Origin: Acidocella sp. KAb 2-4
Lineage (GTDB): Bacteria > Pseudomonadota > Alphaproteobacteria > Acetobacterales > Acetobacteraceae
NCBI RefSeq assembly: GCF_020567705.1
Contig: NZ_JAJDJU010000002.1
Coordinates: 1-64,000, forward strand
DNA length: 64,000 nucleotides
Reading direction: 5' to 3'
Below the pieces are notes generated by a model, which saw only the letters and a program-made list of their open reading frames with translations, made no database searches and was not told where the DNA came from. Positions 7,903 to 15,579 of the stretch are shown piece by piece. The position numbers and the translations under genes are program-made. Numbering within the stretch: the stretch's first letter is position 1; every line of letters starts with the position of its first letter.

Positions 7903-9720
7903 ATGACGGAACCTAGTTCGCGCCCCTCACGTGAGGAGACCTTTGCTCGGTATATGAAGGGAGCTTCGCGGGTGGCTGGCTTCACCCGCGACATGCCTTT
8001 GCTGGTACCCGACCGGTTGGAGGAGCGCGCCGCTGATAATGCCAGCACCCCCTTCATCCTGTTTGAGGAGCAGAGCATCACGTTTGCTGAGGCGAACCGC
8101 CGCGCCAACCGGGTAGCCCATGCGGCTTACGCTCTCGGCCTGAGGCGAGGTGATGTGGTGGCTCTGCTGATGAGCAACCGGCCTGAATTTGTTCTGACGT
8201 GGCTTGGTCTGGCAAAGGCGGGCATCGTCACCGCCTTGATCAACACCAGCGCGACCGGCAGCGTGTTGGGCCACGCCTTGTCGGAAGTGAAGGCGCGCGC
8301 CATGATCGTGGGCGGCGAATTGCTAGAGCTGCTCGATACGCTCGATGGTCCAGTAGGGATACCCGTCTTGGTGGACGCCGAGGCTGGACAGATTTTTTCG
8401 GTGGATTCCGAACGGAAGGACTTGGCGCCCCTTTTGGCCGCCGCATCTGACGAGAATCCCCCGAAATCATGGCGCGAGGGGTTGGTTGCCGCGGATACGC
8501 TTTATCTGATCTTCACGTCGGGAACCACCGGGCTGCCCAAAGCTGCAAAGATGAGCCATCTGCGCTTCCTTAACAGTGGCGAGATGATGGGCGGGCTGTT
8601 GTCTTTTGGCAAAGACAGTGTTTTTTACTGTGTTTTGCCATTATATCATGGTGCTGGCGGCATGGTTGTGCCCTCGGCCTGTCTGGCTTTTGGTATCCCC
8701 TTTGTGCTGCGCCGCCGGTTCAGCCGTTCAGGATTCTGGAGCGATGTGCGCCGGCACAACATCACGGCGATGTATTATATCGGTGAGATCATTCGCTATC
8801 TTCTGGCCACGGAACCGAGTGCCGGCGAGCGGGATCATAGTCTTCGCAAGATGGCGGGCGCAGGCTTGAAGTCTGACGTCTGGCGCGCCTTCACCGAACG
8901 ATTTGGTATCGAACTGGTGATTGAAGGTCTTGGCGCGACCGAGGCGAATTATGGCCTGACCAATATAGACAATGTGGTTGGCGCCGTGGGCCGCATCACT
9001 CATCCCGAATACACCAATATACGTGTGCAGCGCTGGGATTTCGAAACCGACCAGCCGATGCGCGATGCCGCGGGGCGCCCACTGCTTGCGGGTCCGGATG
9101 AGGTGGGGGAGCTGATCGCGGAAGTTTTGCCGGGCAATGGCGTGGCGGGCTTTTTTGAAGGCTATACTTCGCAAGAGGCGACCGAGGCCAAGCTGGCGCG
9201 TGACTTGTTCCATCCTGGCGATACCTGGGTGCGCTCGGGTGATCTCGTGCGGGTGGATGCCGATGGCTATGTCTGGTTCGTGGACAGGGTGGGAGACACC
9301 TTTCGCTGGAAAAGCGAGAATGTTTCCACCCAGGAAGTCGAGGCCGTTCTTGTCGCGTTTCCCGGACTGGACATGGTCAATGTCTACGGTGTGCGGGTGC
9401 CCGGAACCGAAGGCCGGGCGGGGATGGCGGCGCTTAAATTCCATGAAGGAAACGTCTTTGATCCAGCCGTATTCTACGCTTTCGCCCGTGAGCGGCTGGC
9501 GTCTTACGCGGTCCCTGTGTTCGTTCGGCTTTGCCGGGCCATGGACATGACCACCACGTACAAGCTGCGAAAACTTCCTTTTCAGCGACAGGGATACGAC
9601 CCTGCGTTGATAGGTGAGCCGGTTTTTATCGCCGATCCGCAGCTTGGAACCTATGTGCCCGTTACCCCTGAAACCCTTGAGAGGCTGGGGATTCCGCCAT
9701 TTCAGAAAGAGGACGTCTGA
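7903..9720 (+). CDS. Acyl-CoA synthetase, FATP/very-long-chain type (AMP-binding)
   Basis: About 605 residues. It should activate a carboxylic acid to its CoA thioester via an acyl-adenylate. The AMP-binding signature LIFTSGTTGLPKAAK is at about residues 200-214, GLGATEANYG is the A5-like motif, and YVWFVDRVGDTFRWKSENVSTQEVEA is the C-terminal hinge/A8 region in the form typical of fatty-acid transport proteins and FadD17/FadD19-like steroid CoA ligases. The start is ATG 7903, with AAGGAG eight bases upstream; a TTG at 7885 is less likely. It is the first gene of a six-gene run whose other members match steroid side-chain degradation, so the substrate is probably a bulky branched acid rather than a plain fatty acid (inference). 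Confidence 0.85.
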   Translation: MTEPSSRPSREETFARYMKGASRVAGFTRDMPLLVPDRLEERAADNASTPFILFEEQSITFAEANRRANRVAHAAYALGLRRGDVVALLMSNRPEFVLTWLGLAKAGIVTALINTSATGSVLGHALSEVKARAMIVGGELLELLDTLDGPVGIPVLVDAEAGQIFSVDSERKDLAPLLAAASDENPPKSWREGLVAADTLYLIFTSGTTGLPKAAKMSHLRFLNSGEMMGGLLSFGKDSVFYCVLPLYHGAGGMVVPSACLAFGIPFVLRRRFSRSGFWSDVRRHNITAMYYIGEIIRYLLATEPSAGERDHSLRKMAGAGLKSDVWRAFTERFGIELVIEGLGATEANYGLTNIDNVVGAVGRITHPEYTNIRVQRWDFETDQPMRDAAGRPLLAGPDEVGELIAEVLPGNGVAGFFEGYTSQEATEAKLARDLFHPGDTWVRSGDLVRVDADGYVWFVDRVGDTFRWKSENVSTQEVEAVLVAFPGLDMVNVYGVRVPGTEGRAGMAALKFHEGNVFDPAVFYAFARERLASYAVPVFVRLCRAMDMTTTYKLRKLPFQRQGYDPALIGEPVFIADPQLGTYVPVTPETLERLGIPPFQKEDV

Positions 9721-9723
9721 GCG

Positions 9724-10902
9724 ATGCATGTCGATTACAGCGCGGATCAGCGGCGCATACGCGCTGAATTCCGCGCCTATCTCAACGAATTGGTGACGGA
9801 TGAAGTCCGCGCTGAGACCACTGGCGCGGAAGGCGGTCCGTGCTACCGCGAGGTTATCCGGCAGATGGGCCGGGATGGCTGGCTAACGCCGGGCTGGCCC
9901 GTGGAATATGGCGGACGGGGGATGGATCCGCAGGCGCAGAAGATCCTGCTGGAGGAGTTGGTCCTGGCCGATGCGCCCTATCCCTTCGTCACGGTGAACA
10001 CTGTCGGCCCCGCCCTGATGCGGCTGGGAACGGACGAACAGAAGCGCCGTATTCTGCCGCGTATCGCCGCGGGCGATCTGATCTTCGCCATTGGGTATAC
10101 CGAACCCGGCGCGGGTACAGACCTGGCCGCGCTTAAGACGCGCGCCGTGCGCGAGGGCGATCACTATCGGGTCAACGGACAGAAGATCTTCACCAGCGGC
10201 GCGGAAGGGGCGGATTATGTGTTTCTTGCGGCACGCACCGATCCCGATGCCCCGGCGCATAAGGGGATATCCATTCTGATGCTCGATACGCGCGATCCTG
10301 GCTTCTCGGTCTCGCCGATTATCACCGTGGGCGGCATCCGCACCAATGTGACCTATTACCAAGACGTCATGGTGCCCGCCAGTATGCTCATCGGGCAGGA
10401 AAATGCCGGCTGGCGACTGATTTCGGAGCAGCTGAACCATGAACGCATCGGGCTGGCCGCGCTGATTTATGCGGCGCATGGCATGTTCGACAAAGTGGCT
10501 AGCTGGGCGCGGGAAACCGCCGTTGGCGGCACCGGCGCGCGCGTGATGGATCTGCCCTGGGTTCAGAGCACGCTTGCTGAGGCCTATGCCCTGTTGCTGG
10601 CCAGCGAAATCATGGGCAACCGCGTGGGCTGGGAAGTGGCTCAAGGCATAACCCGGCCAGATTTAGCCGGCGCGGTCAAGGTTTTCGGCACTGAGGGCAT
10701 GATCAAGATCATGCGCCTGTTGCTTGACGTGCTCGGCGCCGCCGGGCTGGTGCGCGCCGGGTCACCGGGGGCAATCCTCAAGGGCCGGATCGAACGTGAA
10801 TACCGGCTTTGCCAGATCAATACATTTGGCGGCGGGACCGCCGAGGTGCTGCGCGACATGGTGGCGCAGTTCGGCCTCGGCCTGCCTCGCGCCGCACGCT
10901 GA
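9724..10902 (+). CDS. Acyl-CoA dehydrogenase, FadE29/ChsE2-like
   Basis: 392 residues with the usual three acyl-CoA dehydrogenase parts: an N-terminal helical domain, the middle beta domain with the FAIGYTEPGAGTDLAAL flavin signature, and a C-terminal helical bundle ending LCQINTFGGGTAEVLRDMVAQFGLGLPR. It oxidises an acyl-CoA to the 2-enoyl-CoA with FAD. Starts four bases after the upstream stop. A second, diverged acyl-CoA dehydrogenase lies two genes on; in mycobacteria such pairs (FadE28/FadE29) make alpha2beta2 enzymes acting on steroid side chains, and this protein resembles the FadE29 partner. Working as a heteromer is inferred from gene context. Confidence 0.85.
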   Translation: MHVDYSADQRRIRAEFRAYLNELVTDEVRAETTGAEGGPCYREVIRQMGRDGWLTPGWPVEYGGRGMDPQAQKILLEELVLADAPYPFVTVNTVGPALMRLGTDEQKRRILPRIAAGDLIFAIGYTEPGAGTDLAALKTRAVREGDHYRVNGQKIFTSGAEGADYVFLAARTDPDAPAHKGISILMLDTRDPGFSVSPIITVGGIRTNVTYYQDVMVPASMLIGQENAGWRLISEQLNHERIGLAALIYAAHGMFDKVASWARETAVGGTGARVMDLPWVQSTLAEAYALLLASEIMGNRVGWEVAQGITRPDLAGAVKVFGTEGMIKIMRLLLDVLGAAGLVRAGSPGAILKGRIEREYRLCQINTFGGGTAEVLRDMVAQFGLGLPRAAR

Positions 10903-10917
10903 CCAAAGGAAGCCTGC

Positions 10918-11874
10918 ATGAACGAAGCATCCGATCTTTATACTCAGGCCCTCGCCTGGCTTGGCAAGGAAGCCACGCGTCCCGTCGAGGCCCGTGATCC
11001 GGTCAATGTGCCGATGATCCGCCGCTGGTGTGAGGCCATAGGCGAGGAAAACCCGATCTATGTCGATGCCGAGGCGGCAGCGGCGCAGGGTTTTCCAGCA
11101 CCTGTCTGCCCGCCTGCCATGCTGGAAGTGTGGACGATGGCGCGCTTTCGCCATACCGGGCGGGCGGTGGAGGATTCTATTCCCGTCCTCACCTTGTTCG
11201 ACGAGGCCGGCTACACTGGCGTAGTCGCCACCAATATCGAACAAGAATACGACCGCTACCTCCTCGAAGGTGACCGCGTCTCTTACACCGCCATCGTCGA
11301 TGAAGTATCGCCGGAAAAACGGACGGGCCTGGGAATCGGCCACTTCGTCACGATACGGTATGAATTTGCCGACCAGAACGGAGCTCCGGTGGGCCGGATG
11401 CTGTTCCGCGTGCTGAAGTTTAAGCCCAAACTCGCCCAACCCGCCACTGCGCCCGCGGCTCTGGACGCGCCGAAGCACCCGCGGCCGGCGATCACACATG
11501 ATAACGCCCATTACTGGGAGGGTATCTCCCGGCGTGAATTGCTGATTCAGAAATGTTCCTCGTGTGGGCATTTGCGCCATCCGCCTGGGCCGGGCTGCCC
11601 CAAATGCCGGTCTCTTGACTGGGTGGCGGTCAAGGCTTCGGGGCGGGGCACGCTTTACAGCTTTGTCACAGTGCATCAGCCGCGCATTCCCGGCCTGCAA
11701 TATCCCCTGCCAGTATTGCTGGTCGAATTGGAGGAAGGCGTGAGATTAATCGCCAACGGGCTGGATCTGCCCCCCGAGGATATCGCCATAGGCATGCCCT
11801 TGCGGCTTGACTGGGTGGAGGTCGAACCAGGCTATGTTCTGCCCGCCTTCCGGCCAGATGCCGGGGAGGGCTGA
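10918..11874 (+). CDS. ChsH2-like fusion: MaoC hot-dog domain plus DUF35 zinc-ribbon/OB-fold
   Basis: 318 residues. Residues 1-170 form a MaoC-type hot-dog domain (GYTGVVATNIEQEYDRYLLEGDRVSY). The place where active hydratases have the D-x4-H dyad reads EENPIYVD, so this half is probably not catalytic. Residues 205-310 form a DUF35 domain: a zinc ribbon with Cys213, 216, 227 and 230, then an OB-fold with GTLYSFVTVHQP. This two-part layout is that of mycobacterial ChsH2 (Rv3542c), whose MaoC half pairs with ChsH1 and whose DUF35 half binds the Ltp2 aldolase. The small MaoC protein and Ltp2-like protein encoded downstream are the matching partners. Good RBS (AAAGGAAG) 10 bases upstream. Confidence 0.82.
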   Translation: MNEASDLYTQALAWLGKEATRPVEARDPVNVPMIRRWCEAIGEENPIYVDAEAAAAQGFPAPVCPPAMLEVWTMARFRHTGRAVEDSIPVLTLFDEAGYTGVVATNIEQEYDRYLLEGDRVSYTAIVDEVSPEKRTGLGIGHFVTIRYEFADQNGAPVGRMLFRVLKFKPKLAQPATAPAALDAPKHPRPAITHDNAHYWEGISRRELLIQKCSSCGHLRHPPGPGCPKCRSLDWVAVKASGRGTLYSFVTVHQPRIPGLQYPLPVLLVELEEGVRLIANGLDLPPEDIAIGMPLRLDWVEVEPGYVLPAFRPDAGEG

Positions 11875-11877
11875 GCC

Positions 11878-13038
11878 ATGGAATTCGGACTTGATCGCGA
11901 TCAGGAGGCGTTGGTCGAACTGGCCCGCGCGATCTTCGCGGACCATAGCGGCGATGATCAGCTGCGTGCCTTCGCCGCTTCTGATAAAGCGTATGACGCC
12001 CATCTGTGGCGCCTGTTGGCTGAGGCTGGGCTTGTCGGGGTCGGCATCGAAGAGGCTCTCGGTGGAACCGGTTTTGGCATGATGGAAATCGCTTTGCTCC
12101 TGGAGCGCGCCGGCGCGGCGCTGGCCCCGGTGCCCCTGCGCGAAACGCTGATCTGCGCGCGGACGCTAGCCGTGGCGGGCGAACCCCATGCCCAGCTGGT
12201 GGCCGAAGCGGCGGCGGGCCAGGCGATCCTGAGCAGCGCCTGCGACGAGACTGGCAATGCCTGGCGGCATCCGGCCATGCTGGCGCGGCGCGACGATGAC
12301 ACCGGTGGCTGGCGGCTGGAGGGCGTGAAGGAGGCGGTCGCCTGGGGCATGGAGGCGCGCGCGATCCTGCTATCGGCACGGTTCGACGGGACCGACGGGG
12401 CGGGACTATTCCTGGTTCCGGCTGCATCCGCGGGGCTTGTCCGCGCAGCCCAGCTTGGTACAGATGCCACGCCGCTGGCCCAGCTCACGCTGGCTGATAT
12501 ACGGCTACCCGCCGATGCCCTGCTTGAGGGAGAAGACGGGCCGGGAGAGTTGCTGCGCTGGCACGTTGGCCAGATGCGCGTTGCTCTTGCCGCCAGCCAG
12601 CTCGGCATCGCAAGCGAGGCCTTGCGCCGCACCGCCGCCTATACCAGCGAACGGGTGCAGTTTGGCCGCCCGGTCGGCACGATGCAGGCTGTGCAGCAAC
12701 GGGCGGCTGATGCCTACATCGATGTGGAGGCGATGCGCTCAACCGTCTGGCGCGCGGCTTGGCTGATCGACCAGGGCGTCTGCGACGACGCGGAAATCGC
12801 CGTGGCCAAATACTGGGCGGCGATCGGCGGGCATCGCGTTACTCATACCGCCCAGCACCAGCATGGCGGCATGGGCGCCGATGTAACCTATCCCATTCAC
12901 CGGTTTTTTCTGGCCGCAAAGGCGGTGGAGATCGCGCTTGGCGGTACGCAACCAATGCTAGCCGAACTGGGCGGCGCCATTGCCACGGGAAATGCCCGTA
13001 AGCTTTCGGCTATCGGAGGAGGTCTTGATGCGCTTTGA
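11878..13038 (+). CDS. Acyl-CoA dehydrogenase, FadE28/ChsE1-like
   Basis: 386 residues. The acyl-CoA dehydrogenase fold is recognisable from the C-terminal part (TSERVQFGRPVGTMQAVQQRAADAYID, then AQHQHGGMGADVTYPIHRFFLAAK), but the middle flavin signature is weak (SSACDETGNAW instead of a YTEPxxGSD type). That asymmetry between two neighbouring dehydrogenases is typical of heteromeric alpha2beta2 enzymes in steroid catabolism, where one subunit is degenerate. The HGGxGxxxxYPxHRxF segment is characteristic of the FadE28 group. Starts four bases after the ChsH2-like stop and overlaps the next gene by 11 bp. Confidence 0.82.
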   Translation: MEFGLDRDQEALVELARAIFADHSGDDQLRAFAASDKAYDAHLWRLLAEAGLVGVGIEEALGGTGFGMMEIALLLERAGAALAPVPLRETLICARTLAVAGEPHAQLVAEAAAGQAILSSACDETGNAWRHPAMLARRDDDTGGWRLEGVKEAVAWGMEARAILLSARFDGTDGAGLFLVPAASAGLVRAAQLGTDATPLAQLTLADIRLPADALLEGEDGPGELLRWHVGQMRVALAASQLGIASEALRRTAAYTSERVQFGRPVGTMQAVQQRAADAYIDVEAMRSTVWRAAWLIDQGVCDDAEIAVAKYWAAIGGHRVTHTAQHQHGGMGADVTYPIHRFFLAAKAVEIALGGTQPMLAELGGAIATGNARKLSAIGGGLDAL

Positions 13039-13444
13039 AGACATCGTAGAGGGGGCGGAACTGCCCGAATTCGTGTTTCCCGTCACCGCTTCGGCGATTG
13101 CCGTTGGTGCAATCGCAACGAATGATTACGAGACGGTCCACCATGATAAGGCAGCGGCGGAAGCGTCCGGTGTGCCGAACATCTTTATGAATATCCTGAC
13201 CACTAATGGTCTGGTGCAGCGCTTTGTCGGTGAATGGGGTGGTCCGGGCGCCAGGATCCGAAAGATCAAGATCAAGCTGGGCGCGCCAAACTTTGTGGGC
13301 GACACCATGCGGATCAACGGCAAAGTCAGCCGTGTCAATATGGACGCGGGTGAGGTTGATGTCAGCGTATCGGGCCGCAATGCCCTCGGTGAGCATGTCG
13401 GTGCGACGGTTACTCTCTATTTTCCAGAAAGGAATGCCGCATGA
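13028..13444 (+). CDS. ChsH1-like MaoC enoyl-CoA hydratase subunit
   Basis: 138 residues, a single hot-dog domain. The hydratase-2 dyad is present as Asp33 and His38 (NDYETVHHD), so this subunit should supply the active site for adding water to the 2-enoyl-CoA. In mycobacteria ChsH1 works only as a complex with the MaoC half of ChsH2; the matching fusion protein is encoded two genes upstream. Start is the ATG at 13028 with GGAGG just upstream, inside the end of the dehydrogenase gene; a longer frame from 12980 lies in the dehydrogenase sequence and is not needed. The last codon overlaps the aldolase start (ATGA). Confidence 0.82.
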   Translation: MRFEDIVEGAELPEFVFPVTASAIAVGAIATNDYETVHHDKAAAEASGVPNIFMNILTTNGLVQRFVGEWGGPGARIRKIKIKLGAPNFVGDTMRINGKVSRVNMDAGEVDVSVSGRNALGEHVGATVTLYFPERNAA

Positions 13445-14610
13445 ACGGGCTCTCTGGCAAGGCTGCTATCGCCGGTATTGGCGCGACTGAGTTTTCCAAG
13501 AATAGCGGGCGTTCCGAACTGCGTCTTGCGGTTGAGGCGGCGCTTGCGGCATTGGAAGATGCAGGTATCGATCCAGCCGAGGTTGACGGAATGTCGACCT
13601 ATACCATGGATAACAATCCCGAAATTGAGCTCTTCCGCAATATCGGCGGGCGGGATCTAAAATTTTTCAGCCGCATTCATTATGGTGGCGGCGCCGCGTG
13701 CGCGCCGATCATGCATGCAGCCATGGCCGTCGCTACCGGCGTGGCACAAGTTGTTGTATGTTACCGGGCAATGAATGAGCGCTCGCAGTATCGTTTCGGT
13801 GCGGCGTTCACGCCCAATGCCCTGCCTACGGCTGAAATCGCCCATTACGGCAACTATGTGCCATTTGGTCTAGCCTCCCCGGCCAGTTGGATTGCCATGT
13901 CAGCCCAACGCTATATGTATGAACACGGCGCGACATCAGAGGATTTCGGCCGTATTGCCGTTAGCTTTCGTGATTTTGCGGCCACCAACCCTAAGGCGTG
14001 GTTCTATGAGCAACCGATCACGCTGGAAGATCATCAAGCGTCACGTTGGATCGTGGAGCCGCTGCATCTATTCGATTGCTGCCAAGAATCGGATGGCGCG
14101 GTGGCGGTTGTTGTCACAACTGCCGAACGTGCGCGCAAGCTTAAACAAGCGCCCGTCGTTATCCGGGCGGCGGCGCAAGGGGCGTGCGATGACCAGCAGA
14201 TGATGACAAGCTATTATCGGCCGGATCTAACGTCGCTGTCGGAAATGAATCTCGTTGCGCGTCAGCTCTATGGCATGGCCGGGATAGGGCCGGATGACGT
14301 GCAGGCAGCTATCCTGTATGACCATTTTTCGCCATTCGTTCTTCCCCAAATTGAGGCGTTTGGCTTCGCTAAGAAAGGACAGGCCAAGGATTTTGTCCGC
14401 GAAGGGAATATCGCCCGCGGCGGCCGGCTACCCGTGAATACCAATGGTGGGCAGCTTGGCGAAGCTTACATTCACGGATTGAATGGTGTGGCGGAAGGCG
14501 TAAGACTTGTGCGTGGTCAGAGCGTCAATCAGCCGGGTGAGTGTCGTAACGTGATTATCACTGCCGGCACCGGCGTGCCGACTTCGGGACTGATACTTTC
14601 GTATGACTGA
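13441..14610 (+). CDS. Ltp2-like thiolase-fold steroid aldolase (lipid-transfer protein family)
   Basis: 389 residues of the SCP-x/thiolase-like family. The normal thiolase His motif is replaced by GGQLGEAYIHGLNG, with Tyr343, and LYDHFSPF supplies Tyr293. In characterised Ltp2 aldolases two tyrosines near these positions are reported as catalytic, which fits retro-aldol cleavage of a beta-hydroxyacyl-CoA rather than CoA-dependent thiolysis. The DUF35 half of the ChsH2-like protein should dock onto it. The product released would be propionyl-CoA or acetyl-CoA plus a ketone (inference from the mycobacterial pathway). ATGA overlap with the hydratase gene. It is the last gene of the operon. Confidence 0.82.
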   Translation: MNGLSGKAAIAGIGATEFSKNSGRSELRLAVEAALAALEDAGIDPAEVDGMSTYTMDNNPEIELFRNIGGRDLKFFSRIHYGGGAACAPIMHAAMAVATGVAQVVVCYRAMNERSQYRFGAAFTPNALPTAEIAHYGNYVPFGLASPASWIAMSAQRYMYEHGATSEDFGRIAVSFRDFAATNPKAWFYEQPITLEDHQASRWIVEPLHLFDCCQESDGAVAVVVTTAERARKLKQAPVVIRAAAQGACDDQQMMTSYYRPDLTSLSEMNLVARQLYGMAGIGPDDVQAAILYDHFSPFVLPQIEAFGFAKKGQAKDFVREGNIARGGRLPVNTNGGQLGEAYIHGLNGVAEGVRLVRGQSVNQPGECRNVIITAGTGVPTSGLILSYD

Positions 14611-14636
14611 TTGGGGAGTGAGGTGCTAAAAAATTC

Positions 14637-15503
14637 ATGACAGACACGGTGACGCTAGGGGCGTGCAAAACTCAAATACTCGCCAGCATGACCACGCCTT
14701 GCATGATTGCACAGACGTTGGATATGGAGGTTCGACCCGAGAACGAGCTGCTTCTTAATGAGACGATGCATACCATAGCTCTGCAAAGGCAGGTGAAGCA
14801 GAATTTCGCGGCTGGACGATTCGAGAATGATTCTGGCCCATACCGTTATGCCGATATTGGAAGGCTTATGTTCGTTCCAGCAAAGACACCATTGCGGATA
14901 AAGTTTGAGGGAGAGCAGGTCAGTATCGCGCGGTGTATGTTTCCAGTCTCAACCTTTGCCGATCTGTTCGCTCATGAGAAAGGATTGATCAAAAGCAAAA
15001 CAATGAGCATTTTAAATATTCGCAGTTCTTCAATTAGAGGTTTGGTTATCAGAATTGCAAGTGAAATTGAAAATCAACTCGATGATGCTGAAGAAATTGT
15101 CACATATTTAGGTCATATTCTAGTCATAGAGTTGAAGCGTTATTTTGACTCTCGCTACGCGGCTGATGGAGTCTCGCGAGGCGGGCTGAGCAGGGCAGCT
15201 TGGCGGAAAGCGATACAAAGGATCGAAGCGGATGCCCTGCCGCCCACCTTAGACGAATTGGCGCAATTGACAGGTTTGAGCAAGCGGCACTTAACCCGAG
15301 CGTTTCGCCAAAGTACAGGGCAAACTGTGCAAGAGAAAATCAATGAGGCGCGTTTCAATAGAGCAATCAATGAGTTGAGCAATAATTCAATTACAATCGA
15401 TCAATTGGCACTCAAATCGGGCTTCTGTTCGGCATCGACGTTTTCAAATGCTTTCAAAAAATGGACGGGAAAAACGCCGGGCCGATACCGCAATAGTCAT
15501 TAG
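14637..15503 (+). CDS. AraC family transcriptional regulator
   Basis: 288 residues. The last 100 hold the double helix-turn-helix: LDELAQLTGLSKRHLTRAFRQSTG and then ITIDQLALKSGFCSASTFSNAFKKWTGKTPGRYR, the standard AraC/XylS signature. The N-terminal two thirds has no family I recognise and should sense the inducer or mediate dimerisation. It lies 26 bases after the aldolase gene on the same strand, so it may be cotranscribed or act on the catabolic operon. Codon use in the middle part (about 14980-15130) is strikingly AT-rich compared with every neighbour, a sign of recent transfer. Confidence 0.85.
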   Translation: MTDTVTLGACKTQILASMTTPCMIAQTLDMEVRPENELLLNETMHTIALQRQVKQNFAAGRFENDSGPYRYADIGRLMFVPAKTPLRIKFEGEQVSIARCMFPVSTFADLFAHEKGLIKSKTMSILNIRSSSIRGLVIRIASEIENQLDDAEEIVTYLGHILVIELKRYFDSRYAADGVSRGGLSRAAWRKAIQRIEADALPPTLDELAQLTGLSKRHLTRAFRQSTGQTVQEKINEARFNRAINELSNNSITIDQLALKSGFCSASTFSNAFKKWTGKTPGRYRNSH

Positions 15504-15579
15504 GCTTTGTGTCGCATCAGTTTTTGAAGCAGAACAGAAATAAACATTTGGTTAGGGGAGTGCCGTCGGCGGCATCGCC

